From Archaeoglobaceae archaeon (lineage in GTDB: Archaea; Halobacteriota; Archaeoglobi; Archaeoglobales; Archaeoglobaceae): a DNA stretch of 60,036 nucleotides. The notes under the pieces were generated by a model. The model had not been told where the DNA came from, ran no database searches, and saw nothing but the letters and a program-made list of their open reading frames with translations. The translations under genes and the position numbers were made by a program. Positions within the stretch are counted from its first letter, which is position 1. Each line of letters opens with the position of its first letter. Shown piece by piece: positions 19,415 through 26,050 of this stretch. Location: positions 1 to 60,036 of the forward strand of contig WAKM01000003.1 in the NCBI GenBank assembly GCA_015523335.1, given 5' to 3'.

Positions 19415-20563
19415 ATGCGGATAATTCTATTTACCGGAAAAGGAGGAGTCGGAAAAACAACGGTTGCCGCGGCTACGGGCATTAGATCGTCTCAATTGGG
19501 CTACAAGACCTTGATAATTTCAACCGATCCAGCCCACAGCTTGTCGGATTCGTTCCAGAAAGAACTCAAGCCGTATCCGACCAAGGTGACGGAAAATCTC
19601 TACGCTATGGAAGTAAACGTCGAATACGAGCTTGAGAGGCATTGGAATACGATAAAGGAATATCTGACGATCTTCTTTAAGTCCCAAGGCATAGACGATG
19701 TAGTTGCAGAGGAGCTTGCGATCTTTCCCGGCTTCGACGAGCTCGCGAGTCTTCTTCATCTGCTTAGCTATTACGAGAGAGAGTTGTTCGACGTGATTAT
19801 TTTAGACTGCGCTCCTACAGGCGAGACGCTGAGACTTCTCAGCGTGCCAGAAGTGGCTAAGTGGTATATGAATAGGTTCTTCGGAATAGAGAAGAAGGTT
19901 CTCAAGTTGGTTAAGCCGATCGCCGAACCCCTCATAAACGTTCCACTGCCTTCAGAAGAAGTTCTTAACAAGATTCAGGAGTTATACGTTAAGATGAGCA
20001 AGTTGAAGGAGATTTTGGAGAGCAAAATAACGAGTGTTAGGATAGTAATGAACCCGGAAAAGATGGTAATAAGGGAATCTGAAAGGGCTTTCACGTATCT
20101 CAACCTCTTCGGCTACCGAGTTGATTGCATAATCGTGAACAAGATATTTCCGAGAGAGGCAGGAGATTACTTCGCAAAGTGGTTCGAGTTGCAGGAGAAG
20201 TATCTGGAGGAGATCAAGGAAAGGTTTCCGATTCCGATTTTCAAGATTCCGTTTAAATCGACTGAGGTCGTCGGAGATAAACTCTACGAGCTTGCGGACG
20301 AACTTTACGGAAGAGAAGATCCGACGAAAGTCTTCTATTCTGAGAAGCCGATAAAGATTGAAAAGGAAGGAGAGATGTTTGTTTTAGTGATAAAGGCACC
20401 TTTCATATCTAAAGAAGATTTGAAGTTGCTGAAGAGAGGTGAAGAGCTTATAATAATTGCTGGACAGTGGAAGAGGATAGTATTCCTTCCCCAGTCCTTA
20501 GCTCTGAAGGAGCCGGTTGAGGCAAAGTTTAATAATGGGGAGCTCAGAATATACTTCAGATGA
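19415..20563 (+). CDS. ArsA/Get3-type ATPase
   Basis: The 382-residue protein has the deviant Walker A motif GKGGVGKTT at residues 8-16 and a STDPAHSLSDSF switch region at about 31-42. ILDCAPTGETLRLLSVPE is diagnostic for the ArsA/Get3 family. It is a single-copy ATPase module with a C-terminal beta-rich extension. Archaeal Get3-like proteins are thought to handle tail-anchored membrane proteins; arsenite transport is unlikely with no arsB nearby. A TATA-like CTTTTATTT about 25 bases before the ATG suggests a leaderless transcript. It overlaps the next small gene by 4 bases. Confidence 0.88.
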   Translation: MRIILFTGKGGVGKTTVAAATGIRSSQLGYKTLIISTDPAHSLSDSFQKELKPYPTKVTENLYAMEVNVEYELERHWNTIKEYLTIFFKSQGIDDVVAEELAIFPGFDELASLLHLLSYYERELFDVIILDCAPTGETLRLLSVPEVAKWYMNRFFGIEKKVLKLVKPIAEPLINVPLPSEEVLNKIQELYVKMSKLKEILESKITSVRIVMNPEKMVIRESERAFTYLNLFGYRVDCIIVNKIFPREAGDYFAKWFELQEKYLEEIKERFPIPIFKIPFKSTEVVGDKLYELADELYGREDPTKVFYSEKPIKIEKEGEMFVLVIKAPFISKEDLKLLKRGEELIIIAGQWKRIVFLPQSLALKEPVEAKFNNGELRIYFR

Positions 20564-20769
20564 GGTGTCCGTTCATGCCGAAGGAGGTAAAGATCAGAAT
20601 ACCGACTCCGAATGAAGTCGTGCCCGAGGAGTTTAAGAGTCACATGCTGAACGCTTACAAGGAGTTTTTACTTGCGATGAGAAGCTTGATTGACGAGAGC
20701 TTAAAGAAGATCGAAGAGTTGGAGGCTAAAGAGAAGAAGAAGGAGATCAAGAAGATAGATGTGAGCTAA
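20560..20769 (+). CDS. Small charged protein downstream of the Get3-like ATPase
   Basis: The product is 69 residues, or 64 if it starts at the second ATG. It has a conserved-looking IRIPTPNEVVPEEF opening followed by a long helix rich in Lys and Glu that is likely a coiled coil. It has no hydrophobic segment. Overlap with the ATPase gene by 4 bases suggests it acts with that protein. I do not recognise a named family. Confidence 0.65.
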   Translation: MRCPFMPKEVKIRIPTPNEVVPEEFKSHMLNAYKEFLLAMRSLIDESLKKIEELEAKEKKKEIKKIDVS

Positions 20770-20821
20770 AAATCATCCAACCGATTAAGCTTTTAAATCC
20801 TGATTTTTCCACCTAATCAAA

Positions 20822-21601
20822 ATGCCCAAGATACTCGTAACCAACGACGACGGTTTCTATTCGGCCGGATTGAAGGCGAGTTACGAAGCTTTGAAGGATT
20901 TGGGTGAAGTTTACGTAGTCGCCCCTTTAGTTCAGAGAAGTGCCGTGGGAAGGAGCATGTCAGTGATGGAGCCTATAAGAGTTTCGGAAGTGACTATCAA
21001 CGACATGAAAGTCTACGCGGTCGATGGAACTCCGACGGATGCCGTGATAATCGGAATCTTCGAAATCATAGGCGATGTTCCGGACTTGGTGGTTTCCGGC
21101 ATAAACTTGGGCGAGAACCTTTCGACCGAAGCCGTTACGACATCTGGAACTGTTGGCGCAGCGTTAGAAGCGGCGAGCCAAGGAAGTCCAGCCATAGCGA
21201 TCTCTCAGGAGATGGACGATTCGGACAAGTTCGAGTTCACGTTTAAGCCTTACGACTTCTCACTCGCTAAAAAGATCCTTAGAATGCTCGCGAAGCTCGT
21301 GCTGAGGAAAGGCATGCCGGAAGGTGTAGATGTCTTGAACGTTAACATTCCATCGAAGTTCAGCGGAGAAATCGAGATTACGAGGCTTGCGAGGAGGCAG
21401 TATAGAACGAGAATAGAAGAGAGGCTCGATCCAAGAGGAAGGAAGTATTATTGGATCACTGGTGATGAAGTCGAGGATGCGGAGGAGGGAACGGACATCC
21501 ACGCCATAAGGAGTGGCAAGGTTTCGATAACTCCGATTACGATAGATTTAACTGCAAGCGTCGACTTCGAAGCCTTGAGAAGGTGGTTGTATGAAGGCTA
21601 A
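20822..21601 (+). CDS. surE: 5'/3'-nucleotidase SurE
   Basis: This 259-residue metal-dependent phosphatase acts on nucleoside monophosphates. The metal-binding Asn8-Asp9-Asp10 (VTNDDGFYS), the APLVQRSAVGRSMS loop, DGTPTDAV and SGINLGENLS are all intact. An AT-rich promoter segment precedes the gene. The 3' end overlaps rpiA by 11 bases. Confidence 0.95.
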   Translation: MPKILVTNDDGFYSAGLKASYEALKDLGEVYVVAPLVQRSAVGRSMSVMEPIRVSEVTINDMKVYAVDGTPTDAVIIGIFEIIGDVPDLVVSGINLGENLSTEAVTTSGTVGAALEAASQGSPAIAISQEMDDSDKFEFTFKPYDFSLAKKILRMLAKLVLRKGMPEGVDVLNVNIPSKFSGEIEITRLARRQYRTRIEERLDPRGRKYYWITGDEVEDAEEGTDIHAIRSGKVSITPITIDLTASVDFEALRRWLYEG

Positions 21602-22268
21602 GTTAAACTGTGCGAAAGAGGCTGTGAAGCTTGTAGAGGACGGCATGATTCTCGGAATCGGAAGTGGAAGCACAGTAGAGCTTTTCTTGAAGGAGCTCGG
21701 CAAGAGGATCAGGAGCGAAGAGCTTGAGATCTACGGAGTCCCGTCATCCTACCAATCGCACATCGTTGCGGTGGAGAACGGGATAAGGGTCGTAGATCTA
21801 ATTCAGTTTCCGGAACTTGACCTCTGCATAGACGGTGCGGATCAGATCGATTCGTCCTTGAACTGCATAAAAGGCGGGGGAGGTGCATTGACAAGGGAAA
21901 AGATCGTGGCTTCGGCGTCGAAGAGATTCGTAATCATAGCCGATGAATCCAAGCTTGTAGAAAAACTCAGCATGCCCGTTCCAGTGGAGGTGATGGCGTT
22001 TGCATACGGTTTCGTGGCTAAGGAGATAGAGAAAATCGGCGGGAGTTGCAACCTGAGAATCGGTAGCGGGAAGGTCGGGCCGGTTGTTTCAGACAACGGA
22101 AACTTCATAGTTGATTGCGACTTTGGAATCGTCGAAAATCCGAAGGAGCTTGAAGTTAAACTGAATTTAATTCCGGGCGTTGTGGAAAACGGAATCTTTT
22201 GCAGTAGCATGGTGGACAGGGTAATTGTGGGAACCGAAGACGGTGTTAGGATTTTGGAAAGGCTTTAG
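21591..22268 (+). CDS. rpiA: Ribose-5-phosphate isomerase A
   Basis: The 225-residue enzyme interconverts ribose-5-phosphate and ribulose-5-phosphate. [11 protein letters not shown] near residue 20, DGADQID near 80 and [12 protein letters not shown] near 93 are the family signatures. Overlap with surE suggests joint transcription of two sugar-phosphate/nucleotide genes. The last codons overlap the convergent rubredoxin gene by 4 bases. Confidence 0.95.
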   Translation: MKAKLNCAKEAVKLVEDGMILGIGSGSTVELFLKELGKRIRSEELEIYGVPSSYQSHIVAVENGIRVVDLIQFPELDLCIDGADQIDSSLNCIKGGGGALTREKIVASASKRFVIIADESKLVEKLSMPVPVEVMAFAYGFVAKEIEKIGGSCNLRIGSGKVGPVVSDNGNFIVDCDFGIVENPKELEVKLNLIPGVVENGIFCSSMVDRVIVGTEDGVRILERL

Positions 22269-22408
22269 AGTTTGCTAAATTCTTTATTTCCGCAGATCGG
22301 ACATCTGAAATCTTTTAACTTCTCAAACGGTGTTGGGGGTATTCCGTGCCAAGGACACCCTTCACTCTCGTCGTATATGTATCCGCAAACCTTACATTGG
22401 TAGAGCAT
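22265..22408 (-). CDS. Short rubredoxin
   Basis: A 47-residue protein with the two iron-binding knuckles Cys5-x-x-Cys8-Gly-Tyr and Cys36-Pro-x-Cys39-Gly. The family YIYD stretch and a [10 protein letters not shown] loop lie between them. It is shorter than typical rubredoxins (52-54 residues). The usual DPx turn is replaced by GCPWHG, giving an extra Cys18 and His21, and the conserved Trp before the second knuckle is Phe34. It should be a one-electron carrier, perhaps for oxygen or superoxide detoxification. The ATG at 22408 is the only start. Confidence 0.88.
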   Translation of the reverse strand: MLYQCKVCGYIYDESEGCPWHGIPPTPFEKLKDFRCPICGNKEFSKL

Positions 22409-22493
22409 GATTTCAAATCATCCAAAAGCTAAAAATAAGTTACTATGTTTTGATTAGTCTGATTTAATCTAATACTTTGTTCTTAAGGCTTTC

Positions 22494-22653
22494 GTGGAAG
22501 TATGGAAGTCAGCACCGAAACAAGTGAAGCAATACTACAGATATAAATTCAAGGAAATCGATGAAGTGATGAAGTATATAAGATCGCTAAGTCGATCCTG
22601 TAGATGATAAACTGATAGCTAAGTTTGGTAAAGAGATAGCGGAGGAGATATGA
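22494..22653 (+). pseudogene. Unidentified gene remnant at the island edge
   Basis: A GTG-started frame of 37 residues (VWKSAPKQVKQYYRYKF then EIDEVMKYIRSL) ends at 22607. A second frame beginning DPVDDKLIAKFGKEIAEEI continues to 22653. The two read naturally as one C-terminal fragment broken by a frameshift near 22596. I cannot name the family. The rest of 22409-22767 is AT-rich and holds only a promoter for the next gene. Confidence 0.35.
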
Positions 22654-22767
22654 AATGTACAATTTTAGTTTGCTGATTCAAGACATGACCTAACTTGTCA
22701 TCAATATCAAAAGATTCAAATGACAAAAAAGTTTAGTTTATATAACACATTAGTCAACATCTACAAT

Positions 22768-23214
22768 ATGATGGAGCATAAACGGGTAGAGATTCGAATA
22801 TCAGAAGAACTTTACTGGAAATTAGAAGAAGAGCGTGTAAAGGCTAGATGTGAGGACTTAAGTGGGATAATCGAAAGATTGCTAAGAAAGGCATTAGGTA
22901 TGAAAGAAACTGCTAAATTGAAAGAAACTGAGGAATTAAATGAAAAGACTATCGACGAGTGTATATCAAAAGTTTTTCCAAATGCCAGGGGGGAGAAGTA
23001 CAGGGATCTAAAGAAAGTAGTGTATATTATGGTTACAAAGGGTGTAAGCAGGAGAGAAGCTGTAAAAATTAGAGCTAAAGAAAAAGGAGTAGATACGTCA
23101 ACTGTTCAAGCTAATATAACACGTGGATTCGGTATTGATACTGAAGAATTAGATAGGAGATTAAAGAGAGTTATTAACTGCCTAAAAGGTAAAGTTGAAA
23201 CTTTTGAGGGGTGA
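22768..23214 (+). CDS. Ribbon-helix-helix-type DNA-binding protein with helical C-terminal domain
   Basis: From ATG 22768 the product is 148 residues. A TATA box (TTTATATAA at 22737-22745) about 26 bases upstream supports this start over the longer frame. The N-terminus (KRVEIRISEELYWKLEEE) has the strand plus helix pattern of ribbon-helix-helix regulators. The second half is helical with GVSRREAVKIRAKEKGVD, which could be a second DNA-binding helix-turn-helix. No named family is recognised. It is seven bases upstream of the zinc-protein gene and probably in one operon with it. Confidence 0.65.
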   Translation: MMEHKRVEIRISEELYWKLEEERVKARCEDLSGIIERLLRKALGMKETAKLKETEELNEKTIDECISKVFPNARGEKYRDLKKVVYIMVTKGVSRREAVKIRAKEKGVDTSTVQANITRGFGIDTEELDRRLKRVINCLKGKVETFEG

Positions 23215-23221
23215 ATATTAA

Positions 23222-23470
23222 ATGGGACGTTACGATCATTTAAAAGTGATAGTGCCTGTAAAAGCAAGAGTCCAGCAGGTTTGCGATTGTTGTGGAAAAA
23301 TTATCCCTGCTGGAACAGTTTATTATAGGGAGAAGCTAAAAGACCCATTAATAAAGTATTTTGGTAGGAGATTTTGTCCAGAATGCTTTTTTGCGAGACA
23401 CCCAGATCAATATCATAACCAAATGAAGCTGGATGAGGTAATAGATAGTATGCGTGGGAATCAGAGATAA
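23222..23470 (+). CDS. Small zinc-binding protein
   Basis: The 82-residue protein has two Cys pairs, CDCCGKIIPAG and FCPECFFARHPD, spaced as a treble-clef or zinc-ribbon fold around a single Zn. Such small zinc proteins are common in archaeal viruses and integrated elements. A strong ribosome-binding site GAGGGGTGA (23206-23214) lies inside the end of the upstream gene. Its stop TAA overlaps an ATA that is the only sensible start of the HicA-like frame. Function unknown. Confidence 0.65.
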   Translation: MGRYDHLKVIVPVKARVQQVCDCCGKIIPAGTVYYREKLKDPLIKYFGRRFCPECFFARHPDQYHNQMKLDEVIDSMRGNQR

Positions 23471-23682
23471 AAGACAAGAAAAAAGAGGTTTACGAGAGAT
23501 TAAAGAAGAATCCTAAGAATGTTAGATTTACGGAATTATGTAAAACTGCCGAATTTTTTGGGTTTAAGTTTAGGGGTGGTCATGTTGTATATGTTCGGGA
23601 AGGGGTTAGGGAGATACTGGTCTTTCAGAATGTGAAAGGGAAAGCTAAGCCGTATCAAGTTAAGCAATTTTTAAAAAATTGA
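23467..23682 (+). pseudogene. hicA: HicA-like toxin, degenerate
   Basis: The frame encodes about 71 residues with HicA-family layout: KKKEVYERLKKNPKNVRF, then TELCKTAEFFGFKFRGG, then GKAKPYQVKQFLKN. There is no ATG, GTG or TTG; the frame is open from 23449, and ATA 23467 overlaps the previous stop as ATAA. The family GSHHxY active-site strand is shortened to GGHVVYV. After the TGA at 23680 the same frame continues LKYNLLENE to a second stop at 23708-23710, the usual HicA tail, so the C-terminus is also cut. It is probably inactive, though one His remains. Confidence 0.65.
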
Positions 23683-23716
23683 TTAAAGTATAACTTACTT
23701 GAGAATGAGTGAGTAG

Positions 23717-23950
23717 AAGTATGCGATTGAGATATTCTATAGCGAAGAAGATGAAGGATACATTGCGGTAGTTCCGGAGTTACCGGGATGCTCCGCATTT
23801 GGTGAAATTCCAGAAGAAGCATTAAAAGAGATAAAGATTGCCATCGAACTTTGGATTGAAGCCGCTAAGAAAGAAGATAGAGGAATTCCAAAACCTATAG
23901 GTAAGGAGTTGCTCAAGGAAATCCTGAGTAAAATAGAAGTAAAAGCCTAA
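23717..23950 (+). pseudogene. hicB: HicB-like antitoxin without a start codon
   Basis: The 77-residue frame reads KYAIEIFYSEEDEGYIAVV, then PELPGCSAFGEIPEEALKEI, then ends at 23950. This is the HicB N-terminal domain (Y-E-D-E-D-G-Y-x-A-x-V-P-E-L-P-G-C pattern). A TAG sits exactly where the start codon should be, directly before Lys-Tyr-Ala, so no normal start exists. The domain after it is intact. It lies behind the degenerate hicA, as in hicAB operons. The lost start suggests the pair is inactive, or that a frameshift from the GTG at 23710 is used. Confidence 0.65.
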
Positions 23951-24141
23951 AACCGTATCAATTATATTTTTCTCATATGAAAATGTAGTCACTTGATTGT
24001 TCTGCTATATTCAAAAACATGCTAGTAATGACTTAGCTTTAACTCAGATAGGGAAAAACAAGCAAAATAGCTCAAGAAATGGAGTTTAGTCAACAGAAGT
24101 TGAGGGATCTTTAATATTCAATAGCTGAATTTTAAAGATCT

Positions 24142-24189
24142 TTCTTACCTAACCGATGCTAAAAATAGTATCAGTAGGTTAGGTAAGAA
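24142..24189. repeat. 13-bp perfect inverted repeat upstream of the DUF433/DUF5615 pair
   Basis: Arms TTCTTACCTAACC (24142-24154) and GGTTAGGTAAGAA (24177-24189) are perfect complements with a 22-base spacer. The spacer has an imperfect inner dyad (GATGCTA/TAGTATC). It ends a few bases before a TATA-like TTTATAAC, a good place for an operator of the downstream toxin-antitoxin pair. A terminator or element end are alternatives. The rest of 23951-24258 is AT-rich, with a short decayed coding trace ending near 24113. Confidence 0.6.
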
Positions 24190-24258
24190 GGGTTTATAAC
24201 CTTATGACAGCCGTTCAGACGGAAAGAGTTTTTATTTGATTCTGCAAGTTTGAAAGTG

Positions 24259-24498
24259 ATGCTGGAGAAATTTAAACGGATAACAATCGATCCAAAAATT
24301 TGCCATGGAAAACCTGTTTTTAAGGGGACAAGAGTATTAGTATCTGATGTTCTTGAGATGCTAGGTTCTGGGATGAGCATAGATGAAATTCTTGAAGAAT
24401 ATCCTCAACTTAGCAAGGAGGCAATACTAGAAGCTTTACGCTTGGCTTCTGAGTTATTAAGAAGGGAAAGACATGTCATACATCGTCCTTCTCGATGA
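24259..24498 (+). CDS. DUF433 antitoxin (COG2442)
   Basis: From ATG 24259 the product is 79 residues. FKRITIDPKICHGKPVFKG is the DUF433 signature (ICxGxPxxxGTR), followed by a helix-turn-helix half (SIDEILEEYPQLSKEAILEAL). It is the antitoxin partner of the DUF5615 gene, which overlaps it by 26 bases. A TATA-like TTTTTATTT at 24228-24236 precedes the start. An in-frame TTG at 24250 is a less likely start. Confidence 0.88.
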   Translation: MLEKFKRITIDPKICHGKPVFKGTRVLVSDVLEMLGSGMSIDEILEEYPQLSKEAILEALRLASELLRRERHVIHRPSR

Positions 24499-24805
24499 AA
24501 ACGTTCCAAAGAGTGTTTATAGATCCCTCAAAAGTAGAAGTCATTACGTAGAATATGTGCCGAAAGGGGTAAGTGACGATGAAGTTATAAGGATTGCAAG
24601 GGAAAGGGATCTAATTCTGATCACGAGGGATTCCGATTTTGCTGATGAATTGTCATATCCTCCGAATACTCACCCCGAAATTATTGTACTGAGAATTCAT
24701 CCATCCTTGCCCAATGTTATCGTAGATAAGCTCGCAGGAGTCTTACAACTCAACCTTAAAATTAATGAAAAATTATTATCGTTTACAACGACAGAGTCGA
24801 GGTAA
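24473..24805 (+). CDS. DUF5615 PIN-like toxin
   Basis: The 110-residue PIN-like nuclease fold has LLDENVPKSVYRSLKSR at the N-terminus with the first acidic residues (Asp8, Glu9). GVSDDEVIRIARERDLILIT and RDSDF carry the second acidic group. These are the usual catalytic residues of this family, so the protein looks intact. It should be an RNA-cleaving toxin held by the DUF433 protein translated just before it. It is the only apparently complete toxin-antitoxin pair in the island. Confidence 0.88.
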   Translation: MSYIVLLDENVPKSVYRSLKSRSHYVEYVPKGVSDDEVIRIARERDLILITRDSDFADELSYPPNTHPEIIVLRIHPSLPNVIVDKLAGVLQLNLKINEKLLSFTTTESR

Positions 24806-24873
24806 TTGGGTAGAACAACATTGATTCGATAACGTTATGGGATTGGTGATAGAGGGTAGAGCTGAGGGAAAGG

Positions 24874-25029
24874 ATAAGCAAAAATCTCGAAATGTTGGAT
24901 TCTATAATCGAGACCCTTGAGGTTATGGCTGACGAGGAGCTGATGGAATCCATTAGAAGGGCCGAGGAAGACGTTAAAGCCGGAAGAGTCAGACCTATAG
25001 AAGAATTTCTGAGAGAGTTGGAAGAGTAA
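24874..25029 (+). CDS. RelB-like antitoxin, orphan
   Basis: The frame reads SKNLEMLDSIIETLEVMADE, then ELMESIRRAEEDVKAGR, and ends VRPIEEFLRELEE. The middle and end match RelB antitoxins (ADEELMESIRRxxED.K.G). The first ATG in frame is at 24892 (45 residues). An ATA at 24874 has GAGGG five bases upstream and would give 51 residues. The open frame reaches back to 24853 with no normal start. No RelE toxin follows. It is either an orphan antitoxin or a remnant. Confidence 0.55.
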   Translation: MSKNLEMLDSIIETLEVMADEELMESIRRAEEDVKAGRVRPIEEFLRELEE

Positions 25030-25068
25030 TACGCTTTTTTAGGGATTAGCATAAAACGGTGATCTGGA

Positions 25069-25258
25069 TTACTGCTGGTACTTTTTGATCATTTTAACGA
25101 ATTCATCTAAACTGAGATTTTCAGTTTTTTTCTCTAAGTTCTTTAACGGAATCGCCAGATCTTTTAACGATGTGCTGAAGGAATATAGCGAACTCCTCGT
25201 TTGTAAGTTCTCTTTTAAGAATCTCTAAGGCTTTAGCCATTATCTCTGATTTAATCAT
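25069..25258 (-). pseudogene. Antitoxin-like small protein broken at a run of seven A
   Basis: ATG 25258 gives MIKSEIMAKALEILKRE and a frame that stops at 25121 after 45 residues. In the coding strand the stop follows a run of seven A (25125-25131). Reading six A instead joins it to TENLSLDEFVKMIKKYQQ ending at 25069, giving a smooth protein of about 62 residues. It resembles small helical archaeal antitoxin-type proteins, but I cannot name the family. The change may be decay, sequencing error, or slippage that makes two products. Confidence 0.5.
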
Positions 25259-25314
25259 AGCTATATCAAAAGATAGATGTAACCTATTTAACTTGTGAAA
25301 GAAGTAAGAAGAGT

Positions 25315-25872
25315 ATGAAAGTTCGGGTGCTAATTAGGGGGAAGGTGCACGATGTTGGGTATAGACCGTTTCTGCTTGGTATAGCTGAGTCGTTAGAGAT
25401 TGAAAGATTTTTCGCTGATAATGTTTACGTTGATGAGAAGCAAGCGGTAGAAGTGCTGGTAGAAGACGAAGATGAAAAAGTTAAAGCCTTTGTTGAGTTG
25501 GTGAAGAAGAAAAAGCCTGAAAATGCTGAAGTTGAGAGTATAGATGTTGAGGAATACGATGGATATGTAATGAAGACTGAATCATATTACCGCTACCTAA
25601 CCGCTATGCAATTGGCTAAAATCGCTACCTATGGAGGGAAAATGTTACAAAAGCAAGACGAGACGATAAGAGTAATAAGAGAGGAATCTGAGAATATCAG
25701 AAAGGAGTTAGGGGTAAAGATTGATTCTGTTGGAAAGAAGGTAGAAGCTGTAGGGGAAAAAGTAGACCTGCTCAGATACGATTTGAGGGAATACATGGAA
25801 ACGCATTTAAAGAAGATCTACGCTGAAATAGCAGAAATTAAGAACGCTCTTAAGAAGGCTGGAATAATGTAG
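25315..25872 (+). CDS. Acylphosphatase-like domain fused to a coiled coil
   Basis: Residues 1-90 match acylphosphatase: RGKVHDVGYRPF with the catalytic Arg17, and FFADNVYVDE with Asn36 about where the catalytic Asn belongs. Residues 100-185 form a charged helical region with heptad-like repeats (VIREESENIRKELGVKID, VGKKVEAVGEKVDLLRYDL), a long coiled coil. Normal acylphosphatases are about 90 residues and end after the first domain. The fused helix suggests an oligomeric scaffold or a regulatory use of the fold. ATG at 25315 is the natural start. Function unknown. Confidence 0.7.
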   Translation: MKVRVLIRGKVHDVGYRPFLLGIAESLEIERFFADNVYVDEKQAVEVLVEDEDEKVKAFVELVKKKKPENAEVESIDVEEYDGYVMKTESYYRYLTAMQLAKIATYGGKMLQKQDETIRVIREESENIRKELGVKIDSVGKKVEAVGEKVDLLRYDLREYMETHLKKIYAEIAEIKNALKKAGIM

Positions 25873-25959
25873 TTTTGAATATTTTTATTTGACCATTTTA
25901 ATTTTAATCTTGATGTAACGTAATGGATTGTTACTTTCTCGGAGAAACATTTCCTAAAA

Positions 25960-26050
25960 TTTATATGTTAGCTTGCTAAAGAAGGGTCAGGGCCGGGGTG
26001 TGGCGGGCACCCCGAGCCCCTCATAAAAAGCCCCTAAGGGCGGAAGGCAG
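25960..26050 (+). promoter_or_regulatory. TATA box and GC-rich structured leader of the winged-helix gene
   Basis: TTTATATG (25960-25967) is a good TATA box and predicts transcription from about 25990. From that base the RNA would fold at once: GGGCCGGGGTG (25990-26000) pairs with CACCCCGAGCCC (26008-26019) in 11 base pairs, with one bulged A (26015) and a 7-base loop. A second small hairpin, GCCC(CTAA)GGGC, is at 26030-26041. A purine-rich ribosome-binding site GGAAGG (26042-26047) precedes the GTG at 26051. The block is far more GC-rich than its surroundings. It could be a cis-regulatory leader or a small RNA. Confidence 0.6.

Noticed and set aside
24040-24113. Coding trace ending KIAQEMEFSQQKLRDL
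   Set aside because: Only about 20 residues with stops in the same frame before it; it may be a decayed helix-turn-helix gene, but cannot be delimited.
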